Under the pieces are notes generated by a model that was not told the origin of the DNA, searched no databases, and saw nothing but the letters and a program-made list of their open reading frames with translations. This document shows positions 9,508 through 18,923 of a stretch of DNA of 64,000 bases, piece by piece (the stretch's first letter is position 1; each line of letters starts with the position of its first letter). Source of the stretch: Bin55 sp965205545 (GTDB lineage Bacteria > Pseudomonadota > Gammaproteobacteria > Pseudomonadales > Azotimanducaceae); assembly GCA_965205545.1 (NCBI GenBank), contig OZ242170.1, forward strand, positions 496,001 to 560,000, in the 5' to 3' direction. Made by a program: the position numbers and the translations under genes.

Positions 9508-11303
9508 GCACGGAAGCACCGGAAGTTCGTCTTAAACGAGCGCTCTGGCTATCGCTGGCCATATGTGCCGTGATCGTTGCCCTAGTACTGGTCGCCGTTT
9601 TCTTCGTAAACAGAGAGAGCATTGGACCTGAGACCACAGATCTGAACGATGCAGCACCCATATTGAATGACCCCGCAGACCCCATAGTCACGCCTGTGTT
9701 TGTCGACGTGACTCAAGTATCCGGGATATCGTTTAGGCATGTGAATGGAGCTACGGGCGAGCGGTTGCTTCCCGAGACTATGGGAGGCGGTGTCGCTTTC
9801 TTGGATGTGGACAACGACGGCGATCAAGATTTAATTTTCGTCAATTCGAAGAATTGGGAGTGGAATGAACCGTCCGCCACCGACGAGCGTTCACTGCTTT
9901 ATATAAACCAGGGCGATGGATCCTTCAAGAATCGCAGCTCTCCGATTCTAGAGCGTCCGTTGTACGGCATGGGCATAGCTGTTGGAGATTTCGATGGGGA
10001 TGGATTTGTAGACGTGTTTCTAACGGCGGTTGGAAAGAACCGATTGCTGAAAAACGTGGCAGGAGAACGGTTTGTAGAGGTGACTGACTTAATGCAAGTT
10101 GGTGGCAGCGACAACGCTTGGAGCACTTGCGCCACGTTCTTCGACTATGACAACGACGGCGACTTAGACCTTTTTGTCTGCAACTATGTTGAGTGGTCTA
10201 GAGAACGCGATCAGGAAGTCGACTACAGGCTAGCGGGGATAGGGCGGGCATATGGTCCACCCACGGACTTTGCCGGTACCAATTCCTACCTCTACCGCAA
10301 CGACGGAGATGTCTTTACTGACGTAACAGGTAGCTCCGGCATAGAGGTATTCAACGAGTCGACTGGTAGTGCCGTTGGAAAGGGATTGGCAGTTGTTGTC
10401 GCTGATGTGAACAACGATTCAAAACCAGACTTGGTCGTTGCCAACGACACCGTAAGAAACTTTGCCTTTGTAAACCAAGGGAACGGAACATTCGTTGAAT
10501 CGGGGATTGAATTAGGCATAGCGTTCGACACTTCAGGTCTTGCTACCGGTGCCATGGGCATTGATGCGGCGCACTATGCCAACACCGACAGCGTAGCGAT
10601 TGCAATAGGAAATTTCTCCAACGAAATGTCTTCGTTCTTTGTACGTCCCCATGGTCAGTCTTCCTTCAGCGACGACGCGATCGTTTCCGGGATCGGCGCA
10701 CCTAGCCGTCGTGCACTCACATTCGGTCTAGTGTTCATAGACTACGACCTAGACGGGAGATCTGACATATTTGCCGCAAATGGACACGTCGAACCTGAGA
10801 TCAATCGTGTTCAGTCTAGCCAGCACTATGCGCAGTCTCCACAAATATGGTGGAACTGCGGGTCCGAGTGTAGTCGCCCCTACATCAGCGTTAATACCGA
10901 AGCAACCACGTGGGGTCGTCCTTTGGCCGGACGAGGGGTTGCCTACGCTGACTTCGATGGCGATGGGGATTTGGATGTTGTGGTAAGCCAAGTAGGGGAT
11001 GCGCCGGTATTGTTGCGAAATGACACCGAAAATGCAGGAAGATGGGTGCGAATCAGTTTGCAGCAATCTCCTCCAAATGTCTACGCACTGGGGTCCAAGG
11101 TCGTATTGAGAACAAGCCTTGGCTCCCAAATTCGGTACGTTTCACCAACTAGAAGCTATCTATCGCAGGTCGAGCTGCCCGTTACATTTGGGCTTGGTTC
11201 GAATGAGGAGATAGTGGAATTGTCAGTGCATTGGCCGGATGGAACCGTTGATTCGCGACAAACTCTCGAGACCAACGAAATTCACACGATTGTCAAGAAT
11301 TGA
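9504..11303 (+). CDS. CRTAC1 family protein: FG-GAP/VCBS propeller with ASPIC/UnbV domain
   Basis: 599 residues starting at a TTG that overlaps the previous stop (TTGA); no other plausible start exists before the conserved MGGGVAFLDVDNDGDQD. One N-terminal membrane helix (about residues 12-37) anchors or exports the protein. Calcium-binding DxDxDG repeats appear as DVDNDGDQD, DFDGDGFVD, DYDNDGDLD, DVNNDSKPD, DYDLDGRSD and DFDGDGDLD, forming an integrin-like beta-propeller. The C-terminal ASPIC/UnbV domain is at about residues 510-595 (VELSVHWPDGTVDS). Such proteins often sit beside multiheme cytochromes, as here, but their function is not settled; a periplasmic complex is an inference from the overlap. 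Confidence 0.87.
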   Translation: MSTEAPEVRLKRALWLSLAICAVIVALVLVAVFFVNRESIGPETTDLNDAAPILNDPADPIVTPVFVDVTQVSGISFRHVNGATGERLLPETMGGGVAFLDVDNDGDQDLIFVNSKNWEWNEPSATDERSLLYINQGDGSFKNRSSPILERPLYGMGIAVGDFDGDGFVDVFLTAVGKNRLLKNVAGERFVEVTDLMQVGGSDNAWSTCATFFDYDNDGDLDLFVCNYVEWSRERDQEVDYRLAGIGRAYGPPTDFAGTNSYLYRNDGDVFTDVTGSSGIEVFNESTGSAVGKGLAVVVADVNNDSKPDLVVANDTVRNFAFVNQGNGTFVESGIELGIAFDTSGLATGAMGIDAAHYANTDSVAIAIGNFSNEMSSFFVRPHGQSSFSDDAIVSGIGAPSRRALTFGLVFIDYDLDGRSDIFAANGHVEPEINRVQSSQHYAQSPQIWWNCGSECSRPYISVNTEATTWGRPLAGRGVAYADFDGDGDLDVVVSQVGDAPVLLRNDTENAGRWVRISLQQSPPNVYALGSKVVLRTSLGSQIRYVSPTRSYLSQVELPVTFGLGSNEEIVELSVHWPDGTVDSRQTLETNEIHTIVKN

Positions 11304-11547
11304 GAAAATCGATCGGTCAAATTCGTTGGAAGCTATCTGTTAGCGCTGTTTCCACTCCATTGAAACACCAATGATCAGTCGTAATCTACGCCTTGCGCGG
11401 GGACTGAGGAGGGGTGGCAAATAGATGAGGAATCATGTAAAATACATTTTGAGTTCAGAACCTCGGTAGCGGTTTCGGCACTCGGTCGCGTAACTTTCTG
11501 TCCATCTCGCCGTAATTTGCTAACCGATACCTATTTTGCCGAGTTAC
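11304..11547. other. Intergenic region
   Basis: About 245 bases between the CRTAC1 gene and the ABC exporter pair. It should hold the exporter promoter, but I see no convincing sigma-70 boxes, hairpin terminator or small gene. Confidence 0.5.
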
Positions 11548-13446
11548 ATGGGCGGTGGGTTCTCGCGAGGTGGCGGTCACGGCCATAGAACCAGCTTTAG
11601 AGGCGCACCTACTCGAGAACAATCATCCTTTAAGCACCTAGGACATTTAAAGAAGCTTCTCCCGTACTGCAAGCGCTACGGCTGGGTGCTTGGACTTTCC
11701 ATTGGCGGACTCTTGATTCAGCGGTTTGGCGGAAACCTGCTTCCGCTATTCATGAAGACTGCAATCGATAGCCTCGCCGATCCAGAAATACCACCAAATT
11801 TTCTGCTGCCGGCACTGGCCATATTAGGCGTAGCAGCATTGAGCTTTCTGGTCTACGTGTGGGCACGTCGAGCACTTAGGCGCATATCCATTGCCGTCAC
11901 CTATGATTTGAGAAAGCGCTTATTCAAGAATGTCCAAATCCAAGGACCAGGTTTCTTCAACAAGTTTGGCACTGGCGATTTGATGTCACGAGCTGTCAAC
12001 GATGTCAGCCAAGTGCGTATGTCGGTTTCTTTCGGTTGGGTAACCGTCGTGATGTTCATCTTCTCCCTCACAATGGGGTTGTGGTTCATGTTCATGCTTT
12101 CCCCTCAATTGGCTTGGGTGGTCATACTCCCACTGCCATTTGTGGCGTTGGTTGGCTACCTGATGTCGCGCAGCATGTACCCCTACTTCATTGCCAGACA
12201 GGAAGCCATGGCAAGGGTCACCTCGTTTGCTCAAGAAAACCTAAATGGAATTCGAACAATTCAGGCGATGGCGCAAGAAGATAGCGAGATAGAACGGTTC
12301 AGGGAAGCGAGCACCCAGTACACGAAAAAAGCGTACCGAGCAACCCGATTCATGCAGTTCATGGGAATATCCATGAATGGGTTAACGACTATCTCGCCTT
12401 TGATCATACTAGGGTATGGCGGAACGCTTGTTCTTCAAGGCGACATCACTCTAGGAACATTTACGGCTTTCTCGGCGTATTTGTGGATGGTCACTTCGTC
12501 AGTGACGCAAATTGGATGGTCCCTATCAATGTTCACGTCCGCCGCGGCAGGCACTGAAAGGATTTTCGAGATTATTGAACACAAACCCGAAGTCTCGGAT
12601 GCACCAGACAATGAAATCGACTCCGATTTTCCCTCCAGCATAGAAATACGGGGGCTTACGTATACCTATCCTGAAGCCGCTACACCATCGCTTGACAATG
12701 TCAGCATTGATGTGGAAGCCGGTCAGACTGTAGCACTGCTAGGTCGGATGGGTTCGGGCAAATCCACTGTTCTCAAATCGATCGTCCGTCTAACTGATAC
12801 GCCTGAGGGTACAGTTTTCTTGGGTGGGCTAGACGTCTGTGAGTTTCCCTTGCAGCGCCTTCGTGAAGACGTCGCGCTAGTACCTCAATACGCCTTCTTG
12901 TTCTCGGCTTCGATCAAGGAAAACGTCACCTACGACGATCCAATGCGGGAAGATGAAGCGGTTTGGGACGCAATCAGCGGAGCCGGACTGGAGCAGACCA
13001 TATCGGAATTCAATGAGGGCATCGCGACAATTGTTGGAGAGCGGGGAGTCACGCTATCCGGTGGCCAAAAGCAGCGGGCTACATTGGCTAGGGGATTGAT
13101 TCGAAACTCCAAGATACTGTTGCTGGATGACGTTTTTTCGAGCGTAGACACGGAAACTGAAGAACGCATTATCCGTGGATTGAACGATTTTCGCGCAGAC
13201 AAGACGACGATTCTCATTTCCCATAGGGTATCTACGGCTCGGCACGCTGATCACATTTATGTTTTGGACAACGGGCACATTCTTGAACATGGTTCACATG
13301 ATGAACTGATTGCTGCAGGAGGCTACTACGCCGATTTGGAGGCCGTACAGAGCAACCAGGATGAAGATCAATCGCGGAGAGCACGACTAATTCAGTCTCT
13401 CACGGCACAACAAGATGAAGAATTGGATAGTGTGGCGGCAAGCTGA
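11548..13446 (+). CDS. Heterodimeric ABC exporter, subunit with degenerate catalytic site
   Basis: 632 residues from the ATG at 11548 (a TTG four codons upstream is also open). A glycine/histidine-rich N-terminus precedes six membrane helices (about 50-320) and a nucleotide-binding domain with Walker A LGRMGSGKST, intact signature LSGGQKQR and Walker B ILLLDDVFSSVD. The catalytic glutamate after Walker B is aspartate, as in the non-catalytic subunits of BmrC/TM287-like exporters. It overlaps the next gene by one base (TGATG), so the two half-transporters are co-translated. The likely role is export of lipids or drug-like compounds; the substrate is unknown. Confidence 0.88.
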   Translation: MGGGFSRGGGHGHRTSFRGAPTREQSSFKHLGHLKKLLPYCKRYGWVLGLSIGGLLIQRFGGNLLPLFMKTAIDSLADPEIPPNFLLPALAILGVAALSFLVYVWARRALRRISIAVTYDLRKRLFKNVQIQGPGFFNKFGTGDLMSRAVNDVSQVRMSVSFGWVTVVMFIFSLTMGLWFMFMLSPQLAWVVILPLPFVALVGYLMSRSMYPYFIARQEAMARVTSFAQENLNGIRTIQAMAQEDSEIERFREASTQYTKKAYRATRFMQFMGISMNGLTTISPLIILGYGGTLVLQGDITLGTFTAFSAYLWMVTSSVTQIGWSLSMFTSAAAGTERIFEIIEHKPEVSDAPDNEIDSDFPSSIEIRGLTYTYPEAATPSLDNVSIDVEAGQTVALLGRMGSGKSTVLKSIVRLTDTPEGTVFLGGLDVCEFPLQRLREDVALVPQYAFLFSASIKENVTYDDPMREDEAVWDAISGAGLEQTISEFNEGIATIVGERGVTLSGGQKQRATLARGLIRNSKILLLDDVFSSVDTETEERIIRGLNDFRADKTTILISHRVSTARHADHIYVLDNGHILEHGSHDELIAAGGYYADLEAVQSNQDEDQSRRARLIQSLTAQQDEELDSVAAS

Positions 13447-15482
13447 TGTCCGAGGCTATACAAACACCCCAACGCGGCGATCCTCCAGGTAGGAACTATT
13501 CAGCATTCGATGCCCAACTGACCCATCAGGCGTTGAACACGCGGATGTTTATTCGCCTGTTGCAATGGACGAAGCCGTACCGGATCACCCTGGGTATTAG
13601 TGCATTGCTCATGGTCGCATCGGTGGGCATCACGGCAATCATGCCGATCCTGCAAAACAAGGTGGTCATCGACGAGATTCTCTCTCCCCAAACGAACTTT
13701 GGAGATACGCCTAGCTACGGTTTGGTATCACTTACCGAGTGGTTAGCCTCTACCTTCAGCATTCATATGCTTGCCGCTGCGGTTGTGCTCTACATTCTCA
13801 TGATGTTCGTTCAATCCTTCATGGGATTGATTCAATCGCTAACCCTAACAAGCGGCGCGCTCAAGACGTTGCGTGACTTGAGAGTTGATCTGTTTGCATC
13901 GTTGGAACGAAAGCCTTCCTCTTTCTACGACCACGTTGCTGTGGGACGAGTAATGACTAGGGTGACAAATGATGTTGAGAGTCTTTACAACTTGATCACG
14001 TCATTCATTCAATATTCGGCAGATTTTGTACTGTTCTTCATTTCGCTTGCAATTTTGTTGCACTTCTCAGCAAGCCTCACAGCTGTAGCATTGGCCATCA
14101 TTCCGATCGCTGCGCTCGCCACATTCGTTTTCAGAATCGCCATGCGCGAGATTTTTCGGCTCATTCGAGACTCGGTGTCTTCGTTGAATCAATACATGCA
14201 GGAAGATTTGATGGGCATCGAGGTGGTGCAGCTTTCTGGACGCGAGGAATACAACATTGATGAGTACAACGAGCTGAATCGCGAAAACCGCAAACAGGAA
14301 TATCGTGCGATCAACTACGAAGTAATTTTCGAAACCTTCAATATGAACCTGACCAGCGTTGCCATAGCATGCATCATTTGGTACGGTGGCGGCCAGGTCG
14401 TTCAAGAAGCGCTTTCGTTGGGCACTCTTGTAATGTTCAATCAATACGTGAACATGATGATTCAGCCCATCGCCAGTGCAGGACAACTGTTCAATGTGCT
14501 CTTTCGGTCCATGGCATCGGGCGAACGGGTGTTTCAAGCTTTAGATTGGGACGAGCGACTGCACGAACCCGAAGAACCTGTTCAATTGCCAAACCGACTC
14601 AGAGGACAGGTGGAGTTGCGCAAAGTAAATTTCTCCTACCAAATGGGCGAACAGGTATTGCACAACGTCTCGTTCAAGATCAAGCCGGGAGAGAAGCTCG
14701 CCATTGTCGGTCCGACTGGGTCAGGAAAGAGCACGATAATTCGTTTGCTTGCTCGATTCTATGACTTCGATGACGGAATGATTTTTCTTGATGGGTTCGA
14801 TGTAAACAATATACCTAGCAAGGAGTTACGCACAAGAATTGGAGTAGTACTTCAAGATTTTCATATATTCTCCGGTACAGTTCTTGACAACATATCGCTC
14901 AACAATCCAAACATATCGAGGGAACGGGCGGAATGGGCAGCACGCGTGGTGAATGCGGACTACTTCATCCAGAAATTGCCTGATGGCTATGACACCGAGC
15001 TTGCGGAGCGTGGACACAACCTGTCGCAGGGCCAGCAGCAATTGCTAGCGTTTGCGCGCGTGTTGGCAGCCAATCCAGAAATCCTGGTGCTTGACGAAGC
15101 GACGTCAAGCATTGACACCGCAACAGAACTGATAATTCAGGATGGTCTGCACAAGCTTACGGAAGGACGCACATCAATAATAATCGCGCATAGACTGCAG
15201 ACAATTCAGGAGTGTGATCGCATTTTGGTTCTGCATCGGGGAGTCGTGCGAGAACTGGGTACGCACGAGGAACTCATTGCAAAGAAAGGAATCTATTACA
15301 CATTGCACGAATTGCAGTTTCAAGACGTTGACAAGCCTGAATTCTTTGACAGTGAAGCAGAAGAGGCCAGGCAGTCCAATCGCCGCCGCTGGACGGAGCG
15401 TAACGACGACGACCCCATGGGCGGCCCACCGGAAGGGCAGCTAGGCGGCATGGGAGGACCTCAATTCCGCAATCCAGTCTAA
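13446..15482 (+). CDS. Heterodimeric ABC exporter, catalytically complete subunit
   Basis: 678 residues, ATG in the TGATG junction with the previous gene. Six membrane helices (about 45-340) precede the nucleotide-binding domain with Walker A VGPTGSGKST, Walker B ILVLDEATSSID with the normal catalytic glutamate, and switch histidine IIAHRLQT. The signature motif is NLSQGQQQ instead of LSGGQ. Paired with the aspartate variant in the partner, this gives one consensus and one degenerate ATP site. The C-terminal tail from about residue 640 is Arg/Asp/Gly-rich. No transcription terminator is evident after it. Confidence 0.9.
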   Translation: MSEAIQTPQRGDPPGRNYSAFDAQLTHQALNTRMFIRLLQWTKPYRITLGISALLMVASVGITAIMPILQNKVVIDEILSPQTNFGDTPSYGLVSLTEWLASTFSIHMLAAAVVLYILMMFVQSFMGLIQSLTLTSGALKTLRDLRVDLFASLERKPSSFYDHVAVGRVMTRVTNDVESLYNLITSFIQYSADFVLFFISLAILLHFSASLTAVALAIIPIAALATFVFRIAMREIFRLIRDSVSSLNQYMQEDLMGIEVVQLSGREEYNIDEYNELNRENRKQEYRAINYEVIFETFNMNLTSVAIACIIWYGGGQVVQEALSLGTLVMFNQYVNMMIQPIASAGQLFNVLFRSMASGERVFQALDWDERLHEPEEPVQLPNRLRGQVELRKVNFSYQMGEQVLHNVSFKIKPGEKLAIVGPTGSGKSTIIRLLARFYDFDDGMIFLDGFDVNNIPSKELRTRIGVVLQDFHIFSGTVLDNISLNNPNISRERAEWAARVVNADYFIQKLPDGYDTELAERGHNLSQGQQQLLAFARVLAANPEILVLDEATSSIDTATELIIQDGLHKLTEGRTSIIIAHRLQTIQECDRILVLHRGVVRELGTHEELIAKKGIYYTLHELQFQDVDKPEFFDSEAEEARQSNRRRWTERNDDDPMGGPPEGQLGGMGGPQFRNPV

Positions 15483-15658
15483 GGACTAGTAACTATTTTG
15501 ATTGAGCCGCCATCCGGTGTAGCTTCTAATCCAAGGATGGCAACTAGATTTGTTTGTGCCTCTACTCAAGCATTTTCTCAGTTGGTCTAAACGTTCTACA
15601 TCTCAAGACCACAGGCAACCTTGAAACAGGCTAACAGAGACGTTTTGCATTTGACCAA

Positions 15659-16894
15659 ATGAGACTGTTACAAAGGCGTCATCGACCCATTTTCTTCTAT
15701 CTCATGGGATCAGGAACCTGGTTCATGTCCTATGGAATGTCCAACGTGATGTTCTCGTGGTTGGTTGCCATAGTTCTGCAGGAATCGCCTACGATGGTTG
15801 GCGTTGCACAGATGGCCATCTTGGTGCCCGCGACGATCTTCATGCTTGTTGGAGGAAGCCTGTCGGATCATGTTGGAGCCAGACGAGTAGCTGTCGTATC
15901 TCAAGGCTTAGCTGTGCTTCCTTTACTGATGCTCGCTGCTGTGCTGTGGTTCGATCTGTTGAGCTTTGGACTGATTCTTGTGTATGCAGTGAGCATCGGC
16001 ACTCTCCAGGCATTTGTAACGCCATCGCGGGACGCAATTCTCAACTCTGTAGCGCGCGGCGATATCCAACGAACTGTTGTGAAATTCACTCTAGTCCAAT
16101 TCTCGATGCAGATGTGCGGGTTTATTCTGGCTGGATCTGCCCAAACAATTGGAGGCACTCCCATTGTTTTGGTTCAGGCGATTGTGGTGGGAATAGGGGC
16201 TTGGTCACTGAGTCGAGTACCGCAAGTCGCCAAACACACACAGAGCGACTACGTGCTGAGCCGAGACGTAGCTTCGTCCATTGTCGAGGGGTGCAAAGCG
16301 GTGCTGCGAGATCCTGCGATGAGAGCAGTAGTTCTTCAGAACATATCGGTAGGCATTTGCTTCGTCGGTTCCTTCACTGTGACCATTCCTTTGCTCATCC
16401 GTGATGTTTATATGGGTTCGTCGTTCGACATCGCACTTATCTACCTGATCAATTCAACCGGATTGGTGTGCACGATTGTCATGTTGCTGTTCGCGGAGCG
16501 GCTGCGTAGACCTGGGCGTGCACTTCTGCTCGCACATGGGCTTGGCGCGATAGTGCTGGGCTTTGCCGGAACAGGGGTGCCCTTCATTGGCTTTGCAGTA
16601 TTGCTCTTTTTCTGGGGAACCTGTGGAGGAGTTGCAATGAGCATGGGACGCACGGTCATGCTTGAAAATGCCCCAGAAGGACTGCGAGGTCGAGTTATGG
16701 GTTTCTATTCGTTCTCGTTCATGGGATCCGGTCCAATAGGCGCTCTTTTGTGGGGAGTCACCGCTGAATTCGTAGGGCCGGGCATGGCGCTAATATTTGC
16801 ATCCTCACTCATGTTTCTGGTTGTTGCTTCCCTCGGAGTACGATCAAAGCTTTGGCGAATGACGCACCCAAGAATTTCAGAAAGTATTGTTTGA
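15659..16894 (+). CDS. MFS transporter (MFS_3/EntS-like)
   Basis: 411 residues with about 12 membrane helices. The loop GGSLSDHVGARRVAVVSQ between helices 2 and 3 is the MFS signature, and ENAPEGLRGRVMGFYSF in the second half is typical of the MFS_3 (enterobactin exporter-like) group. It is likely a drug or metabolite:proton antiporter. It starts 176 bases after the ABC exporter pair on the same strand, so it may be read from the same transcript or have its own promoter. Confidence 0.85.
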   Translation: MRLLQRRHRPIFFYLMGSGTWFMSYGMSNVMFSWLVAIVLQESPTMVGVAQMAILVPATIFMLVGGSLSDHVGARRVAVVSQGLAVLPLLMLAAVLWFDLLSFGLILVYAVSIGTLQAFVTPSRDAILNSVARGDIQRTVVKFTLVQFSMQMCGFILAGSAQTIGGTPIVLVQAIVVGIGAWSLSRVPQVAKHTQSDYVLSRDVASSIVEGCKAVLRDPAMRAVVLQNISVGICFVGSFTVTIPLLIRDVYMGSSFDIALIYLINSTGLVCTIVMLLFAERLRRPGRALLLAHGLGAIVLGFAGTGVPFIGFAVLLFFWGTCGGVAMSMGRTVMLENAPEGLRGRVMGFYSFSFMGSGPIGALLWGVTAEFVGPGMALIFASSLMFLVVASLGVRSKLWRMTHPRISESIV

Positions 16895-17037
16895 TATCAA
16901 ATACTAATACTTTTGTTACGTGACAATGGGGCGACAGAGGACGAATGCATAGCCCAATCTAGATTTGGTTTCATGCTTGCGGGTTGGTAATGAACTCCCA
17001 CAACCTGCTTCGATAAGCAAAAACGCAAGAGTTCGCA

Positions 17038-17066
17038 TGCAACAACTACAATAGTTGCAGTATAGT
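17038..17066 (+). promoter_or_regulatory. Palindrome and -10 box in hicBA promoter region
   Basis: TGCAAC at 17038-17043 is complemented by GTTGCA at 17054-17059, and an inner CAACTA/TAGTTG pair (17043-17048/17052-17057) overlaps it. TATAGT at 17061-17066 looks like a -10 box; the -35 would fall inside the palindrome. HicB-type antitoxins usually repress their own promoter, so this is a candidate operator. Promoter assignment is inferred. Confidence 0.45.
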
Positions 17067-17113
17067 GTTGTTTTGTGTTGCACACTAAGCCACGCAAACG
17101 CAAGGAAATAGAA

Positions 17114-17413
17114 TTGGATTCACGAGTTCTTACAGTTGACATACGTAGGTGTCCAGAATCGTCGGTACTGCTCTGTACTAGCACTGACATTCCCGGATTG
17201 AACTTAGAGACAAACACCTATGACGAAATGAAAAGGGAAATCAGATTGATCGTCCCCGAACTCGCCCAGCATAATTTGAACCTTTCGGCAGATGACATGG
17301 CAAATGTTGTGATCTTGGTTCGAAGCAATAGATCCAGTCCAACAACGCAAGCGGCAAAAGTATATTTCGAAGATTGGCAGATTGGTTCTACTGCTGCACC
17401 GCTGACCCTTTAG
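17114..17413 (+). CDS. hicB: HicB-like (DUF1902-type) antitoxin
   Basis: About 99 residues from a TTG at 17114 that has AAGGA seven bases upstream; an in-frame TTG at 17075 would add 13 basic residues with no ribosome site. The core, with VLLCTSTDIPGLNLET and IRLIVPELAQHN, fits the HicB/DUF1902 fold that neutralises HicA toxins. The gene overlaps the next by one base (TAGTG), as tight toxin-antitoxin pairs do. A palindrome lies just upstream. The antitoxin-first order is the less common one for hicAB. Family call rests on pattern plus partner. Confidence 0.7.
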   Translation: MDSRVLTVDIRRCPESSVLLCTSTDIPGLNLETNTYDEMKREIRLIVPELAQHNLNLSADDMANVVILVRSNRSSPTTQAAKVYFEDWQIGSTAAPLTL

Positions 17414-17607
17414 TGGCTAGCTACGAGCGTGAAGTCAAGCGTTTACTGAGAAAAGCCAAATGGGAACTGCACAGGCAACCTTCTGGAAGCCACGAAGTCT
17501 GGGATCATCCAACGCATAAGCACAAAGTTATTGTTCCGTCGAGAATTAAGAGCCGTCATACGGCAAACAGCGTTTTGAAAGACGCCCAAATCGATTCCAA
17601 ACTGTAG
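17413..17607 (+). CDS. hicA: HicA-like mRNA interferase toxin
   Basis: 64 residues from the GTG at 17413, which shares a base with the hicB stop. The double-stranded RNA-binding-like fold is recognisable from VKRLLRKAKWELHRQ, the GSHEVW motif with the presumed catalytic histidine, and KHKVIVPSR. HicA toxins cleave mRNA and are neutralised by the adjacent HicB. Length and motif are intact, so the pair could be functional. A hairpin follows 17 bases downstream. Confidence 0.8.
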   Translation: MASYEREVKRLLRKAKWELHRQPSGSHEVWDHPTHKHKVIVPSRIKSRHTANSVLKDAQIDSKL

Positions 17608-17624
17608 GAATAGACTGAGGCGCA

Positions 17625-17642
17625 AGGGTATTTTCATACCCT
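17625..17642 (+). terminator. Hairpin after hicA
   Basis: AGGGTAT and ATACCCT form a perfect 7-bp stem around a TTTC loop, 17 bases after the hicA stop. The downstream tract is only weakly T-rich (CTCTTT), so it is a candidate intrinsic terminator at best. Confidence 0.45.
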
Positions 17643-17823
17643 CAGTACTCTTTAACCTCTTGACCTTGATCTCAAATTCGTCCCTAAACGGCTGTTAATG
17701 GTTACTAGTCCTGGTGGGGACGTATGAATGCGTGAATGGAATTGCTTTCGCACATCAGTAGTTCCAGAAGAGAGTAGAGAATGCGTGGCACGAAACTAGC
17801 GTGAGAATGGGTGGAAAGTCAGT

Positions 17824-18750
17824 CTAGTCCTTCAGAAAATTCAATGCTAGTCCTGCGCATTCCCAATCCATGCGAACAAGCTGCCCAGTGGACGACAAGG
17901 TAATGTATGCAGTAGTGAGATCTTCGCCTCCAAAGCAGATGTTTGTAGTGAGTCTATCGGGCATCGGAATGAACTTGGGAGAATCACCTTGCGGTGACAG
18001 CACGGTTATGCCACCGTTCATGAGTGTAGCCACGCAAACATTTCCATTAGCATCAACGGCCAGGGAATCGTACATGCAATATGCGTTTCTGCCTGGAACA
18101 ACTCGACCTCCGTCGGGTCGATCTAGTCGCTCCCCGAGCAACTTTCCGGGGCTCTGTAATGGATATGCCCAAAGTCGAGCCGTAGGGGTTTCTGCTACAT
18201 AGAGAACATCTTCCTCTGGAGACAGACCGACACCATTGGGTGCTTCCAAGGGAAATATCACTTCTTCAATGCTCGACCCATCAGGTTGTGCATAAAAGAC
18301 ACCTGTTCGGTCACGTTCTCGCATTCGAGTCTTGCCGTGGTCGGTGAACCAGAATCCACCAGTCCTATCGAACACGATGTCGTTTGGCCCGCGCAACGGC
18401 TGTCCGTTGCAACTCTCGTATAGTGTCTCAAATTCACCGGTGTCCAGATTGACACGTTCAATGCGACCCGTTGTGTAGTCTTTCGCCTGAACACCTGGGT
18501 AGGTTCTGCCGCGTGCGTGAATCCACTCGAACCCGCCATTGTTGCATACATAGCAGCGTCCGTCTGGACCCATGGCAGCGCCGTTTGGTCCTCCGCCGAG
18601 TAGTGCAACGACTTCTATCGAACCGTTGGGAAGAACCCTAGACAGCGATCCGCGCTCGATTTCTACTACTAGCACGGAACCATCCTGCATTGCTACAGGT
18701 CCCTCTGGGAATTGAAGCTCCGAGGTGACAACTTCGAAATCTATAGTCAA
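17824..18750 (-). CDS. SMP-30/gluconolactonase/LRE family protein
   Basis: 308 residues from a TTG start at 18750. The protein is a six-bladed beta-propeller: the N-terminal LQFPEGPVAMQDGSVLV with its metal-binding Glu, GPNDIVFDRTGGFWFTDHG, EAPNGVGLSPEEDVLYV and the C-terminal YDSLAVDANGNVCVAT carry the conserved Glu, Asn, Asn and Asp of this family. Such enzymes hydrolyse sugar lactones or related esters in the cytoplasm. It is a single gene between the hicBA and Fic loci with no sugar-catabolic neighbours, so the substrate is unknown. No good ribosome-binding site is seen. Confidence 0.85.
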   Translation of the reverse strand: MTIDFEVVTSELQFPEGPVAMQDGSVLVVEIERGSLSRVLPNGSIEVVALLGGGPNGAAMGPDGRCYVCNNGGFEWIHARGRTYPGVQAKDYTTGRIERVNLDTGEFETLYESCNGQPLRGPNDIVFDRTGGFWFTDHGKTRMRERDRTGVFYAQPDGSSIEEVIFPLEAPNGVGLSPEEDVLYVAETPTARLWAYPLQSPGKLLGERLDRPDGGRVVPGRNAYCMYDSLAVDANGNVCVATLMNGGITVLSPQGDSPKFIPMPDRLTTNICFGGEDLTTAYITLSSTGQLVRMDWECAGLALNFLKD

Positions 18751-18923
18751 TTAACTAGGGGTATCGCAAATTGGATCCCAATATATTAGTAAGAACAAGG
18801 TACCCCACGAGTCTCGAATCCCTGCAACATCGAGTCCGGCTACGGACTTTGAACTCCCTCGCTTGTGCACAACTCGGTCACAATTGCCGTTGGCATTCGA
18901 TTCATTTCTCTATTGCGGACTCG

